Assembly (NCBI RefSeq): GCF_900102195.1
Contig: NZ_FNBE01000012.1
Coordinates: 1-64,000 of the forward strand
Direction of reading: 5' to 3'
Origin: Pseudonocardia oroxyli
Lineage (GTDB): Bacteria > Actinomycetota > Actinomycetes > Mycobacteriales > Pseudonocardiaceae
Length of the DNA: 64,000 nt
How positions within the stretch are numbered: the first letter of the stretch is position 1; each line of letters begins with the position of its first letter. This document shows, in pieces, positions 43,490-51,538 of this stretch. The notes beneath the pieces were generated by a model, which did not search any database, was not told the DNA's origin, and saw only the letters and a program-made list of their open reading frames with translations. The position numbers and the translations under genes were made by a program.

Positions 43490-43788
43490 TGTGCGGCGCT
43501 CCCGACCAGGCCGTGGCGCTGCCCGCGGGCACGGACCTGACCAAGGAGACCGTCCTCGCGGGGCGGGTCGTGGCGGACGGCAGCCCGGTGGGCGGCGCAT
43601 TCGTGCGGCTGCTCGACGGGACCGGCGAGTTCACCGCCGAGGTCGTGTCCTCGGCGTCCGGTGACTTCCGGTTCTTCGCCGCGCCGGGCACCTGGACCGT
43701 CCGCGCGCTGTCGCGGCGGGGCAACGGCGAGTCGGTGCTGACCCCGGAGGCGCCCGGCCTGCACCAGACCGAGATCGCGGTCGCCTGA
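43489..43788 (+). CDS. DUF1416 protein, SseC-like
   Basis: 99 residues of the DUF1416 family, starting MCGAPDQAVALPAGTDLTKETVLAGRVV. It is one immunoglobulin-like beta domain (carboxypeptidase-regulatory type: GSPVGGAFVRLLDGTGEFTAEVVSSASGDFRFFAAPGTWTVRALS). It overlaps the rhodanese stop (TGATG) and corresponds to sseC beside cysA in Mycobacterium. Exact role in sulfur metabolism is unknown. Confidence 0.9.
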   Translation: MCGAPDQAVALPAGTDLTKETVLAGRVVADGSPVGGAFVRLLDGTGEFTAEVVSSASGDFRFFAAPGTWTVRALSRRGNGESVLTPEAPGLHQTEIAVA

Positions 43789-43803
43789 CGCCACCCTCGT
43801 GAC

Positions 43804-43833
43804 ACGCCCCGGCGGGCTCCCGCCGGGGCGTTT
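43804..43833 (+). terminator. terminator after the rhodanese operon
   Basis: Arms ACGCCCCGGCGGG and CCGCCGGGGCGT with a 3-base loop, followed by TTT, 16 bases after the DUF1416 stop. A strong GC hairpin with a short T-tract, as usual in actinobacteria. Confidence 0.75.
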
Positions 43834-43850
43834 CACTATGCTCGCCCGCC

Positions 43851-44009
43851 GTGCACTGGTTCTACACCGTGCTGCTGATCGCGGCGAGTCTCGGCACCGT
43901 GGCGTTCACCGGCGCCCTCCTGCGTCGGCTCTTCACCACCGCGCCCGACGCCGCCGCCGCGCTCGCGGCCCACCCCACCGAGGATCCCCCGGAGGAGCCC
44001 TCCGCATGA
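43851..44009 (+). CDS. small single-pass membrane protein
   Basis: 52 residues from the GTG at 43851. One membrane segment (WFYTVLLIAASLGTVAFTGALL, residues about 3-24) precedes an acidic Pro-rich tail (PTEDPPEEPSA). It overlaps the nitrobindin ATG by 4 bases (ATGA), which supports translation. No family recognised. Confidence 0.6.
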   Translation: MHWFYTVLLIAASLGTVAFTGALLRRLFTTAPDAAAALAAHPTEDPPEEPSA

Positions 44010-44626
44010 CCGAACCCGACGTGCCCACCACCATCACCGGCCCCGCCAACGCCGCGCCGGACTCCCCGCAGCGCAACCGCCCGCAGTGGACGGACCTGCC
44101 CGTCGAGGACGACACCGCCAACCTGCGGCTGGGCCCGAGCCTGCACGACCAGTGCCTGCCGCTGCTGCCGCTGATCGGCGTGTGGCGCGGCACCGGCGAG
44201 GTCGTCTACCCCACGATCGACGGCCCGTTCCACTTCGGGCAGCAGCTGGTCTTCGCCCACGACGGGCGGCCCTTCGTGTCCTACGAGGCCCGGGCCTGGC
44301 TGCTCGACGAGGACGGCGGCGTGATCCGCCAGGCCGCCCGCGAGACCGGGTTCTGGCGGCCGCAGGAGGACGGGTCGCTCGAGGTCCTGATCGCCCACCA
44401 CACCGGCATCATCGAGGCCTGGTACGGGGACAAGGGCGACCTGCGGTCCTGGGAGATCGCCACCGATGCGGTCGTCCGGACCCCGTCGGCCAAGGACGTC
44501 ACCGCGGCGAAGCGGCTCTACGGCCTCGTCAACCAGGGCGACCTCGCCTACGTGGACGAGCGGGCCATGCAGGGCCAGCCGATGCAGCCGCACATGTCCG
44601 CGCTGCTGCACCGGGTGGTGGGTTAG
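44006..44626 (+). CDS. nitrobindin-like heme-binding protein
   Basis: 206 residues of the nitrobindin (DUF1794/THAP4-type) family: a ten-strand beta-barrel with LLPLIGVWRGTGEVVYPTIDGPFHFGQQLVFAHDG (about 51-85), the GxWxGxG family motif at residues about 57-63, and VLIAHHTGIIEAWYG. These proteins bind ferric heme and isomerise peroxynitrite to nitrate. Location after the sseC-like gene matches mycobacterial Rv0813c. Confidence 0.93.
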   Translation: MTEPDVPTTITGPANAAPDSPQRNRPQWTDLPVEDDTANLRLGPSLHDQCLPLLPLIGVWRGTGEVVYPTIDGPFHFGQQLVFAHDGRPFVSYEARAWLLDEDGGVIRQAARETGFWRPQEDGSLEVLIAHHTGIIEAWYGDKGDLRSWEIATDAVVRTPSAKDVTAAKRLYGLVNQGDLAYVDERAMQGQPMQPHMSALLHRVVG

Positions 44627-44630
44627 GGCC

Positions 44631-46031
44631 CTACCGCGGGTCTCCGAGCAGCTCGGTGACCTCGCCGGGCTCCAGGCCCGCCAGCCGGGCGACCTGGTCG
44701 CACGACAGGCCCGCGTCCGCCAGCCTGCGGACGACGGCGCCGAGCTCCACGCGCTGCACCCGCATGGCCTCGGCGATCCTGGCCAGCTCCTCCTGCTGCG
44801 ACTGCAGGTCCACGGCGGCGCCGACCGCGCGCACCGGGTCGTCCAGCAGCACGGCGAGCAGCCGGTCGCGGGCGTCGCCGCGGCGCGGATCCACCGCCTG
44901 ACCCGCCTGCGCGGCGCGGGCGCGGGCCGCGAGGGCCTGCTGCACGGCGTTCGCGACGGCGGGGCTGGAGCCGGTGCGGTCCTCCTCGGCGCGGGGCGGG
45001 ACGACCGGCCAGGCGCGGGCCGGGGTCGCCGCCGAGGCGTCCCCGGCGGCGTCGGGGGTGGGGGTGCTGTCCGGGTCGGGCGTGCTCGCCGCGGGCCGGT
45101 CACTGTCGGCGGGGGCCTGGTCCTCGTCGGGGGTGGTGGGCTCGGCGGACCCGGTGAGTCCGGTGGGCTCGCTCGGCTCGCTCGGCTCGCTCGGCTCCGT
45201 GGACCCGGTGGTGTCGGCGGACTCGGCCTGACGGCTCTGCGCGGCCGCGACCGTCGGGCCCGCCACAGCGGCGAGGCCGGCCGCACCCGCGGCCCCCAGG
45301 GCCGCGAGCTGCGCCGCGGACGGGCGCTCGTCGGCCGGGGCCGTGCCCTCGGTCGGGACATCGGTCGAGACGTCGCTCGGGACGTCGCTCGGGACGTCGC
45401 TCGGGACGTCGGGCGCGGCGTCGGGCGCGGCGTCGGGCGAGCGGTCGGCGACGGGTTCGGGGGCCGCGGCGTCCGGGGTGCTCGGCGGAGTGTCACCCAC
45501 AGGAGCCCCAGAGTCCGCCTGCGCGGCCCGCGGTGTCGGGCTGGGGTGGGGAGCGGGAGGTGTGGTCTGCGGGACGGCAGGGGCGCTCTCAGCCGCCCGC
45601 ACCGGCGTGGCGTCGGGAGTCGCGCTCTCCTGCTCGGCGGGCGGCGGGTCGGCGGCGAGGGCGGCCTGCCGGGCCGCCTCCTCGGCGGCCGCGCGGTGGG
45701 CGCGGGCCCGGGCGAGCAGGACGTCGGACTGCACCGGGAGCGGCGCGGTGTCCGCCTCACGCACCGCGACCATGTCCGCGACCGTCACCGGGCGGCTCCC
45801 GCTCTGCGCGAGCGGCGCCGCGGATGCGGCGGGCGCGGGCGCGCCGATGAGCGCGGGCTCGGGGCCGTCGACGGACTCCCCGGTCCAGTCCGCGTGGGTG
45901 GGTTCGGTCGCCGCCACCGGCCGCTTCCGGGCACGTGCCGCGCGCACCACGACGATCAGGATCGCGATGACCAGTGCCGCGGCCCCGACACCCAGCGGTA
46001 CGAGGACGTCGGCCGAGAACGCCTGCTGCAT
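44631..46031 (-). CDS. membrane-anchored low-complexity protein
   Basis: 466 residues. One N-terminal membrane segment (VLVPLGVGAAALVIAILIVVV, about 9-29) and RARKR stop-transfer, then about 320 residues rich in Ala, Pro, Asp, Thr and Ser, with repeats (DVPSDVPSDVPSDV and EPSEPSEPSEPT), then a folded helical end with LADAGLSCDQVARLAGLEPGEVTELL that looks like a helix-turn-helix. The tail is predicted cytoplasmic. Function unknown; the design, anchor plus long linker plus DNA- or protein-binding end, is notable. Confidence 0.75.
   Translation of the reverse strand: MQQAFSADVLVPLGVGAAALVIAILIVVVRAARARKRPVAATEPTHADWTGESVDGPEPALIGAPAPAASAAPLAQSGSRPVTVADMVAVREADTAPLPVQSDVLLARARAHRAAAEEAARQAALAADPPPAEQESATPDATPVRAAESAPAVPQTTPPAPHPSPTPRAAQADSGAPVGDTPPSTPDAAAPEPVADRSPDAAPDAAPDVPSDVPSDVPSDVSTDVPTEGTAPADERPSAAQLAALGAAGAAGLAAVAGPTVAAAQSRQAESADTTGSTEPSEPSEPSEPTGLTGSAEPTTPDEDQAPADSDRPAASTPDPDSTPTPDAAGDASAATPARAWPVVPPRAEEDRTGSSPAVANAVQQALAARARAAQAGQAVDPRRGDARDRLLAVLLDDPVRAVGAAVDLQSQQEELARIAEAMRVQRVELGAVVRRLADAGLSCDQVARLAGLEPGEVTELLGDPR
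45180..45420. repeat. short tandem repeats coding Ser-Glu-Pro and Asp-Val-Pro units
   Basis: A 9-base unit (GGCTCGCTC, about 45170-45198) and a 12-base unit (GGGACGTCGCTC, about 45355-45415) are repeated three to four times each in frame within the low-complexity protein gene. They are likely to change in copy number by slippage. Confidence 0.65.
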
Positions 46032-46076
46032 GGCCGGGAACGCTACGCCGACCTATGTCACAGTGCGCAACTAGTC

Positions 46077-47195
46077 TTATCCGGAGCGTGACCCCGAGGA
46101 CGACCGGTCGGTGCGCGCGCCCGCCTCGGCGGACGCCGATCCGGAACGATCGCCGGACGGGGGACCGCCGCGACCCTCGTCCGGCTGCCCTGACCTGCCG
46201 TTTCGTGGCGTGGAGCCGCCCTCGGACGGCGCCTGGGCCGGACGCACGGCGCTCACCCGGACGGTCTCCGACGCGCCGTCGGCCGGTCGAGCGGCCGCGC
46301 TGTCACTCTTCGTGTCCGGCGTGTCGCGCGGCGTGTTCTTCCCGGCGGGGCCGGACTTTTCATCCGATTCGGTGTCCCCGGATCGCTGCACGGTGGACAC
46401 CGCCATGGTGCGGTCCGGCTCGACCGAGCGGGCGGTGGGCGCCTCGTCGTCCGCGGGCCGGAACAGGTCACCGGCGTCCGGGCGGCGCACCGCGGTGGTC
46501 TCGTCGCTGCTGCCGGACGCCTCCGACGCGGGCTTCGGACGCGGGCGCGGACGGGGCTGCTCGTCCCGCGGGGCGCGCTCGCCCTCGCGCGCCTCGGCCT
46601 GCCGCTCCGCCGGGCGCGGACGCGGCGCACCGGCGGCCCCGCCACCCGAGGCGGGCGGGGTCACGGCGAACCGGGCGGTCGGCGCGGCGAGCATGCCCTC
46701 GAGCTGTCCGCGCAGGCGGGTCAGCTCGGCCACCACGGCGTCCCGCTGGCGGTGCAGCTCGCCCAGCTCGGTGCGCAGGCTCTCGCTCTCCTGGCGCGAC
46801 GAGTCGTGCACCGCGGACGCGTCCCGCCGGGCGGCCGCGCGGATCTCCGCGGCCTCCTCCTCGGCGGCCTGCAGGATGCTCTGCATGCGGTCGGTGAAGG
46901 AGCCGATCATGTCCGGCGACTCCGCCGGGGCGCCGGGGCGCGGGCGCGGCGTGGGGCGCGGACGCCCGCCGGGCTGCGGACCGCCGGGCGGCATCGGCCC
47001 GGGACCCATGCCCGGCGGCGGGCCGACCACGGGGAACGGCTGACTGCGGGCGGCGTCGAGATCGGCGCGCATGCGGGCGAGGACGCGCTGCAACCGCGCG
47101 ACGTGCTCGTCCACCTGCCTCCGGTCGTAGCCGCGGAGGACGACGTCGAACCGCGGGGCTCCGAGCGCGCGCTCTCCCCCATCTGCGGTGGTCAT
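46077..47195 (-). CDS. DivIVA-domain coiled-coil protein
   Basis: 372 residues from the ATG at 47195. The N-terminal RFDVVLRGYDRRQVDEHVARLQRVLARM (about 14-41) is a short DivIVA/Wag31-like polar-targeting motif. A Pro/Gly linker is followed by a coiled coil (about 95-170, DRMQSILQAAEEEAAEIRAAARRDASAV...), then a long basic and acidic disordered tail. Likely a scaffold for polar growth or cell-envelope assembly, though not Wag31 itself, which is usually shorter and linked to division genes. A longer upstream frame is rejected. Confidence 0.8.
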   Translation of the reverse strand: MTTADGGERALGAPRFDVVLRGYDRRQVDEHVARLQRVLARMRADLDAARSQPFPVVGPPPGMGPGPMPPGGPQPGGRPRPTPRPRPGAPAESPDMIGSFTDRMQSILQAAEEEAAEIRAAARRDASAVHDSSRQESESLRTELGELHRQRDAVVAELTRLRGQLEGMLAAPTARFAVTPPASGGGAAGAPRPRPAERQAEAREGERAPRDEQPRPRPRPKPASEASGSSDETTAVRRPDAGDLFRPADDEAPTARSVEPDRTMAVSTVQRSGDTESDEKSGPAGKNTPRDTPDTKSDSAAARPADGASETVRVSAVRPAQAPSEGGSTPRNGRSGQPDEGRGGPPSGDRSGSASAEAGARTDRSSSGSRSG

Positions 47196-47393
47196 GACCT
47201 GCACCTTCCGTCGCCGCCCCACCCGTTCATCTCGCCGAGGGTAGGGAGATCCGTACTCTCCATGAGGAGCGTTCACCCTAACGGAGCATGTTCGTGCGGG
47301 GCCACTCCCCGGCTGAGCGCGAACTGTGGACAACTCCTCCTCCTGCGTCCCGACCAGGGACCCCGGGTCCGCCCGCAGGCCTACCATCGAGCC

Positions 47394-47819
47394 GTGGACA
47401 CCACGCTGAAGTCGACCCTGCACCGCAAGGGCCTGCGGATGACGCCCCAGCGCCAGCTGGTGCTCGAGGCGGTGCGGGAGCTGGGTCACGCCACACCGGA
47501 GCAGATCTGCGCCCGCGTGCAGAGCGCCGCGCCCGCGGTGAACATCACCACCGTCTACCGCACGCTGGACCTGCTCGAGGAGCTCCGGCTGGTGCGGCAC
47601 ACCCACCTCGGGCACGGCGCACCGAAGTACTCGGAGCGCGAGCACGAGCACGTCCACCTCGTGTGCCACTCCTGCGGGTCGGTCGTCGAGGCGCCCACCG
47701 AGGTGATGGAGGAGCTCGCGGCCCAGCTCCGGGCCAAGCAGGGCTTCGTACTGGACGTCACGCACGTGGCGCTGTCGGGGCGGTGCGCCGAGTGCGCCAC
47801 CGCCGAGGAGGCGGAATGA
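47394..47819 (+). CDS. Fur family metalloregulator (Fur/Zur-like, second copy)
   Basis: 141 residues. Winged helix LHRKGLRMTPQRQLVLEAV with NITTVYRTLDLLEELRLVRH, metal sites EHEHVHLVCHSCGSV (about 84-98) and GRCAECA. Both Cys pairs for the structural zinc are present. The closest pattern is Fur/Zur rather than PerR. The stop overlaps the ygfZ start (ATGA). The metal sensed is undecided. It is divergent from the DivIVA-like gene. Confidence 0.9.
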   Translation: MDTTLKSTLHRKGLRMTPQRQLVLEAVRELGHATPEQICARVQSAAPAVNITTVYRTLDLLEELRLVRHTHLGHGAPKYSEREHEHVHLVCHSCGSVVEAPTEVMEELAAQLRAKQGFVLDVTHVALSGRCAECATAEEAE

Positions 47820-48892
47820 CCGAGGCCGAGATCGTCGTCGTGCCCGACCCGGACGAGGCGGTGCCCGCCCACCGCGGGGACCCGCCCGCCGAGCAGCGTG
47901 CGATGGCACGCACCGCCGCGGTGGTGGACCGCTCGCACCGCGGCGTGATCGCGGTGCCCGGCGAGGAGCGGCTGAGCTGGCTCCACCTGCTGCTCAGCCA
48001 GCACGTCAGCGCGCTGCCGGAGGGCTCGGGGACCGAGGCGCTGATCCTGGACGCGCAGGGGCGCGTGCTGCACCACATGGTGGTGTCGCACGTCGGGGAC
48101 ACCGTGTGGCTGGACACCGACCAGGCCGATCTGCCCGAGCTGCTCGCCTACCTGCAGAAGATGGTCTTCTGGTCGAAGGTCGAACCGCGGGACGCCACGG
48201 GTGAGCTGGCCGTGCTCTCGATCGTCGGCCCGGAGACGGCGTCGGTGCTGGCGAAGGCGGGCGTCCCCGTGCCGGAGGGCGCCCACGCGAGCGCCGCGTT
48301 GCCCGGGGGCGGTGTCGTCCGGCGGATGCCGTGGCCGGGGCCGGATGCGGCGGACCTGCTGGTCCCGCGGGCCGAGCAGGCGGCCTGGTGGGAGCGGCTC
48401 ACCGCGGCGGGCGCCCGCCCGGCGGGGACGATGGCCTTCGAGGCGCTGCGGGTGGAGTCCCGCAGGCCCCGGGTCCACCTGGACACCGACGAGCGCACCA
48501 TCCCGCACGAGGTCGACTGGATCCCGAGCGCCGTCCACCTCACCAAGGGGTGCTACCGCGGGCAGGAGACCGTCGCTCGGGTCGCCAACATGGGGCGCCC
48601 GCCGCGCAGGCTCGTCCGGCTGCTGCTCGATGCGGGGGACGAGGAGCTGCCCCTGCCCGGGGATCCCGTGCTGCGGGACGGGCGACCGGTCGGCCGTGTG
48701 GGAAGTGTCACACAGCACCACGAGCTCGGGCCGGTGGCGCTGGCGCTGCTCAAGCGGTCGGTCCCGGTGGACGCGCCGCTGACCGCGGGCGCGGAGGACC
48801 GGATCTCCCCCGCCGTCGTCGACGCGGACTCCTACGTGCCGGACGAGGAGGCGCCCCCGCCCGGGCGGGCCGCGCAGCTGCGGATCCGCTGA
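47816..48892 (+). CDS. ygfZ: YgfZ/GcvT-type folate-binding protein
   Basis: 358 residues. The diagnostic motif KGCYRGQE is at 244-251, with Cys246, in the GcvT-like fold; the rest (VIAVPGEERLSWLHLLLSQHVSAL; LDAQGRVLHHMVVSH) fits the actinobacterial form. YgfZ helps assemble or repair iron-sulfur clusters with folate. Co-translation with a Fur-family gene ties it to metal homeostasis. Confidence 0.93.
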   Translation: MTEAEIVVVPDPDEAVPAHRGDPPAEQRAMARTAAVVDRSHRGVIAVPGEERLSWLHLLLSQHVSALPEGSGTEALILDAQGRVLHHMVVSHVGDTVWLDTDQADLPELLAYLQKMVFWSKVEPRDATGELAVLSIVGPETASVLAKAGVPVPEGAHASAALPGGGVVRRMPWPGPDAADLLVPRAEQAAWWERLTAAGARPAGTMAFEALRVESRRPRVHLDTDERTIPHEVDWIPSAVHLTKGCYRGQETVARVANMGRPPRRLVRLLLDAGDEELPLPGDPVLRDGRPVGRVGSVTQHHELGPVALALLKRSVPVDAPLTAGAEDRISPAVVDADSYVPDEEAPPPGRAAQLRIR

Positions 48893-48898
48893 CCCGCG

Positions 48899-49732
48899 CT
48901 AGCCCTCCTGCCTGCGGGCGGCCACCGCGCCCCAGAACTCGCGCAGCGCGGCGTAGTTCTCGGCGGCGCCGTCGGTGTCGCCCGCCCGCAGCAGGCGCAG
49001 CGCGCGCTGCACCCGGGAGGCGGAGTCGTCCGCCTCGATCGTCGCGTCGTCGAGCAGCTCGACGAGGCCGCCGTAGTCCAGCTCGACGATCGAGTTCCGG
49101 TCGAAGCGCCCGAGCCAGCCGCGCGTCTCGGCGAGCACCTCGGCCGCGCCGCCGTCTCCCAGCGCGCCGCGCACCACGCGTTCGGCGTGGGCGGCCCGGC
49201 TCAGCGCCTTCTCGATCGGCACCCGCCACCAGATCCGGCGCTGGGCCCCGAGCTTGACCTGCCGTTCCTCCGGGTCGACCAGCGCGAACCACGGCAGCGG
49301 CACGGTCCAGCCCGCCGTCACGACGTGGGCCGCGGCCTCCCCGAGCTCGGCGACCGCGCGCTCGGCCCGGCGCCGCGCCGACGCCTCCGGCACGACCAGC
49401 GCCGCCGCGCGCAGCAGCGGGTCCTCCTCCGCGAGGAAGCCGAGGACCGCCGCCGCGGCGCGGGGGCGGGTGTCCAGCGGGCAGACGTAGGGCTCGCCGC
49501 CCTCCCCGCCGAGCACCAGCACGTCGACGGGGGCGTCGGCGGCGCCGAGGTCCCCGGGCAGCAGCCGGCCGCGGACGGTGGCCCGCAGGCACAGCTCGCG
49601 CTCGCGGCGCCCCACGCGGTCCGGCCGCACCGCGCCGCGGGCCAACCCGGCGCGCACCGCGGCGCCCGCCGGGCCCTCGAAGGCCCGGAGGGGTTCGTAG
49701 ACCCGCAGGTACGACACGAACGGCGACGGCAT
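48899..49732 (-). CDS. conserved actinobacterial protein of unknown function
   Basis: 277 residues from the ATG at 49732 (MPSPFVSYLRVYEPLRAF), with GAGGATC upstream. Hydrophilic, no signal or membrane segment. Conserved-looking stretches are REREL-C-LRATVRGRLLPGD and VDVLVLGGEGGEPYVCPLDTRPRA, then WWRVPIEKALSRAAHAERVV. I do not recognise a domain. It faces ygfZ tail to tail and is divergent from the DUF3073 gene. Confidence 0.75.
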   Translation of the reverse strand: MPSPFVSYLRVYEPLRAFEGPAGAAVRAGLARGAVRPDRVGRRERELCLRATVRGRLLPGDLGAADAPVDVLVLGGEGGEPYVCPLDTRPRAAAAVLGFLAEEDPLLRAAALVVPEASARRRAERAVAELGEAAAHVVTAGWTVPLPWFALVDPEERQVKLGAQRRIWWRVPIEKALSRAAHAERVVRGALGDGGAAEVLAETRGWLGRFDRNSIVELDYGGLVELLDDATIEADDSASRVQRALRLLRAGDTDGAAENYAALREFWGAVAARRQEG

Positions 49733-49966
49733 GATGAATGATCCTCTCGCACCGCACCCGCTCCGCGACACAACCTCCGGAGCGGCCTGGGACACGGCCG
49801 GGCACCCCGCGCGGACGACTGCCCGACGGGGGACTCGTCACACCATCGATGCCACGTCGCACGCTCGTGGGATCACACGGTATTGTTGTCGCCAGGACAG
49901 TGATGACGTTGAAAGGGGCCGCCGTGACTATCGGCCGCCCCTTCCCTTGTGTAAGGGGGACCAGCC

Positions 49967-50164
49967 ATGGGGCGCGGACGAGCCAAGGCCAAGCAGACGA
50001 AGGTGGCCCGAGAGCTCAAGTACAGCACCCACACGATGGATCTCGACGCGCTCCAGCGCGAGATCGGTAGCGGGACGGCTGTGGACGACAAGGACGAGGA
50101 GTACGACGAGTACTCCGCGCGCTACGGGTCCTACGCGGACGACGAGGACGACGACCGCAAGTAG
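49967..50164 (+). CDS. DUF3073 small protein
   Basis: 65 residues, the full length of DUF3073: MGRGRAKAKQTKVARELKYSTH, then an acidic tail ending DDEDDDRK. Widely conserved in actinobacteria and found near purM in Mycobacterium (Rv0810c). AGGGGGA lies 7-13 bases before the ATG. A G+C-rich imperfect hairpin (about 49912-49943) stands just upstream. Function unknown. Confidence 0.92.
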   Translation: MGRGRAKAKQTKVARELKYSTHTMDLDALQREIGSGTAVDDKDEEYDEYSARYGSYADDEDDDRK

Positions 50165-50620
50165 GCGTCGCCCTCCGTGCCCGGCCGTCTGAGTGGTCGG
50201 GCGTTCGTCTTCTCCGGCGGGTTCACTCGGAACCGACGCGTACCTGACCGCTCGTCCTGGTCGTTCCATGACGAGAGGCGGGCGGTCAGGACCCGCCGAT
50301 CAACCCGAGTTCGTGGCGTCACACTGTTCCCTCACCGGGCAGGCCGACGACACCGTGACACGCGGCCTGCTACTCGGGTACGACTCGGCCTCGCGTGAGG
50401 CCCTGCCGAACCGTGCTGATGCGCGGCTCGCGCGGGATCGCCGGGGTCACCGCGGGTGATCAGCTGCCGCCCGCCCGTATCGCCGACGTGAGCATCCGCA
50501 CCCGTGCCGGCCGGTGACCGCACGCTGCGCGACGAAGCCTCCTCGAGCTGCGGTGCACCGCCCTGTGGCGCGCGTGCGATCTTCACCCGATAGCCTCACG
50601 CCGACGAGAAGGAGTGCGGC
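50165..50620. other. gene-free stretch with the DUF3073 terminator
   Basis: About 455 bases without a credible gene. The first 40 bases hold a terminator. The rest probably contains the promoter of the Nudix gene (near GATAGCCT, 50590-50597, followed by AAGGAG 50609-50614). Short open frames here have no ribosome-binding site or coding bias. Confidence 0.5.
50179..50210 (+). terminator. terminator after DUF3073 gene
   Basis: GCCCGGCC (50179-50186) pairs with GGTCGGGC (50195-50202) around an 8-base loop, followed by GTTCGTCTT. It lies 15 bases after the stop. Confidence 0.65.
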
Positions 50621-51334
50621 ATGCGCGGGAACCTGTTCGCGGTGGCCGTGGACCTGGTGGTCCTCACGGTGCGCCGGGACCAGCTCTGCGTGTTGCTGGT
50701 CAAGCGCGGCGAACGACCGTACGAGAGCCACTGGTCCCTGCCCGGCGGGTTCGTCCAGGCGGACGAGGACCTCGGGGACACCGCGGCGCGCGAGCTGGCC
50801 GCGCAGACCGGTGCCGCCACCCAGGGCGCGGTGCAGGGCCACCTGGAGCAGCTCGCGGGGTACGCCGCGCCGGGCCGCGACCCGCGCGGACGGGTGCTGA
50901 GCGTCGGCTACCTGGCGCTGCTGCCCGACCTGCCGGACCCGGAGGGCCCCGCGTCCGGCTCGGCGGCGTTCCTCCCGGTGGAGGACGTCTACGGGCTGGC
51001 CTTCGACCACGACCGGATCCTGGCCGACGGAGTGGAGCGGGCCCGCGCGAAGCTCGAGTACACCACGCTCGCGGCAGCCTTCTGCCCGGCCGAGTTCACC
51101 GTGTCCGACCTACGCCGGGTGTACGAGGCGGTGTGGCGGACCGAGATCGACCCGCGCAACTTCCAACGCAAGGTCACCAGCACCCCGGGCTTCCTGATCC
51201 CCACGGCGACCCGGGTCACCGGCGGACGGGGCCGACCCCCGCAGCTCTTCCGCAGGGGCGAGGCCACCACCCTGCACCCACCCATGCTCAGAGAGCCCAC
51301 CCGGGAACCGGCGAACGGCGCGCTCGCTCACTAG
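50621..51334 (+). CDS. NrtR-like Nudix-domain transcriptional regulator
   Basis: 237 residues. A Nudix fold (about 8-140; WSLPGGFVQADEDLGDTAARELAAQTG) is followed by a winged helix (about 150-215; LEYTTLAAAFCPAEFTVSDLRRVYEAVW). The Nudix box lacks the catalytic REUxEE glutamates (RELAAQ), so it probably only senses a ligand, as NrtR proteins sense ADP-ribose or related nucleotides to control NAD genes. The target genes are not adjacent. AAGGAG lies 6 bases before the ATG. Its stop codon is contributed by an inserted fold-back element, so the native C-terminus may have been changed. Confidence 0.85.
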   Translation: MRGNLFAVAVDLVVLTVRRDQLCVLLVKRGERPYESHWSLPGGFVQADEDLGDTAARELAAQTGAATQGAVQGHLEQLAGYAAPGRDPRGRVLSVGYLALLPDLPDPEGPASGSAAFLPVEDVYGLAFDHDRILADGVERARAKLEYTTLAAAFCPAEFTVSDLRRVYEAVWRTEIDPRNFQRKVTSTPGFLIPTATRVTGGRGRPPQLFRRGEATTLHPPMLREPTREPANGALAH

Positions 51335-51498
51335 TGCCCCGTCCAGAAACGTTCAGGACCGAACTCGGCGGCCCAGCCACCCGTGGGCGGCGTTGCCACC
51401 CCGGCCGAGTACGCCCGGTACGAGACCGGGGCGGCCCCTTGCCCACGAGCGGCTGGATCCCCCGATTCCGGCCCCAACGTTCCTGGACGGGGCACTAG
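51331..51498. mobile_element. 168-bp fold-back element (MITE-like)
   Basis: The ends are 23-base inverted repeats, CTAGTGCCCCGTCCAGAAAC... against its complement at 51476-51498, with one mismatch; the interior is also partly self-complementary. It has no gene. CTAG at both ends suggests a TA- or CTAG-duplicating transposase such as the IS630/Tc1 type, supplied in trans. Confidence 0.75.
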
Positions 51499-51538
51499 GT
51501 GGCAGCGAACGCGCCGTCCGCCGTCAAGGCGGGGGTCG

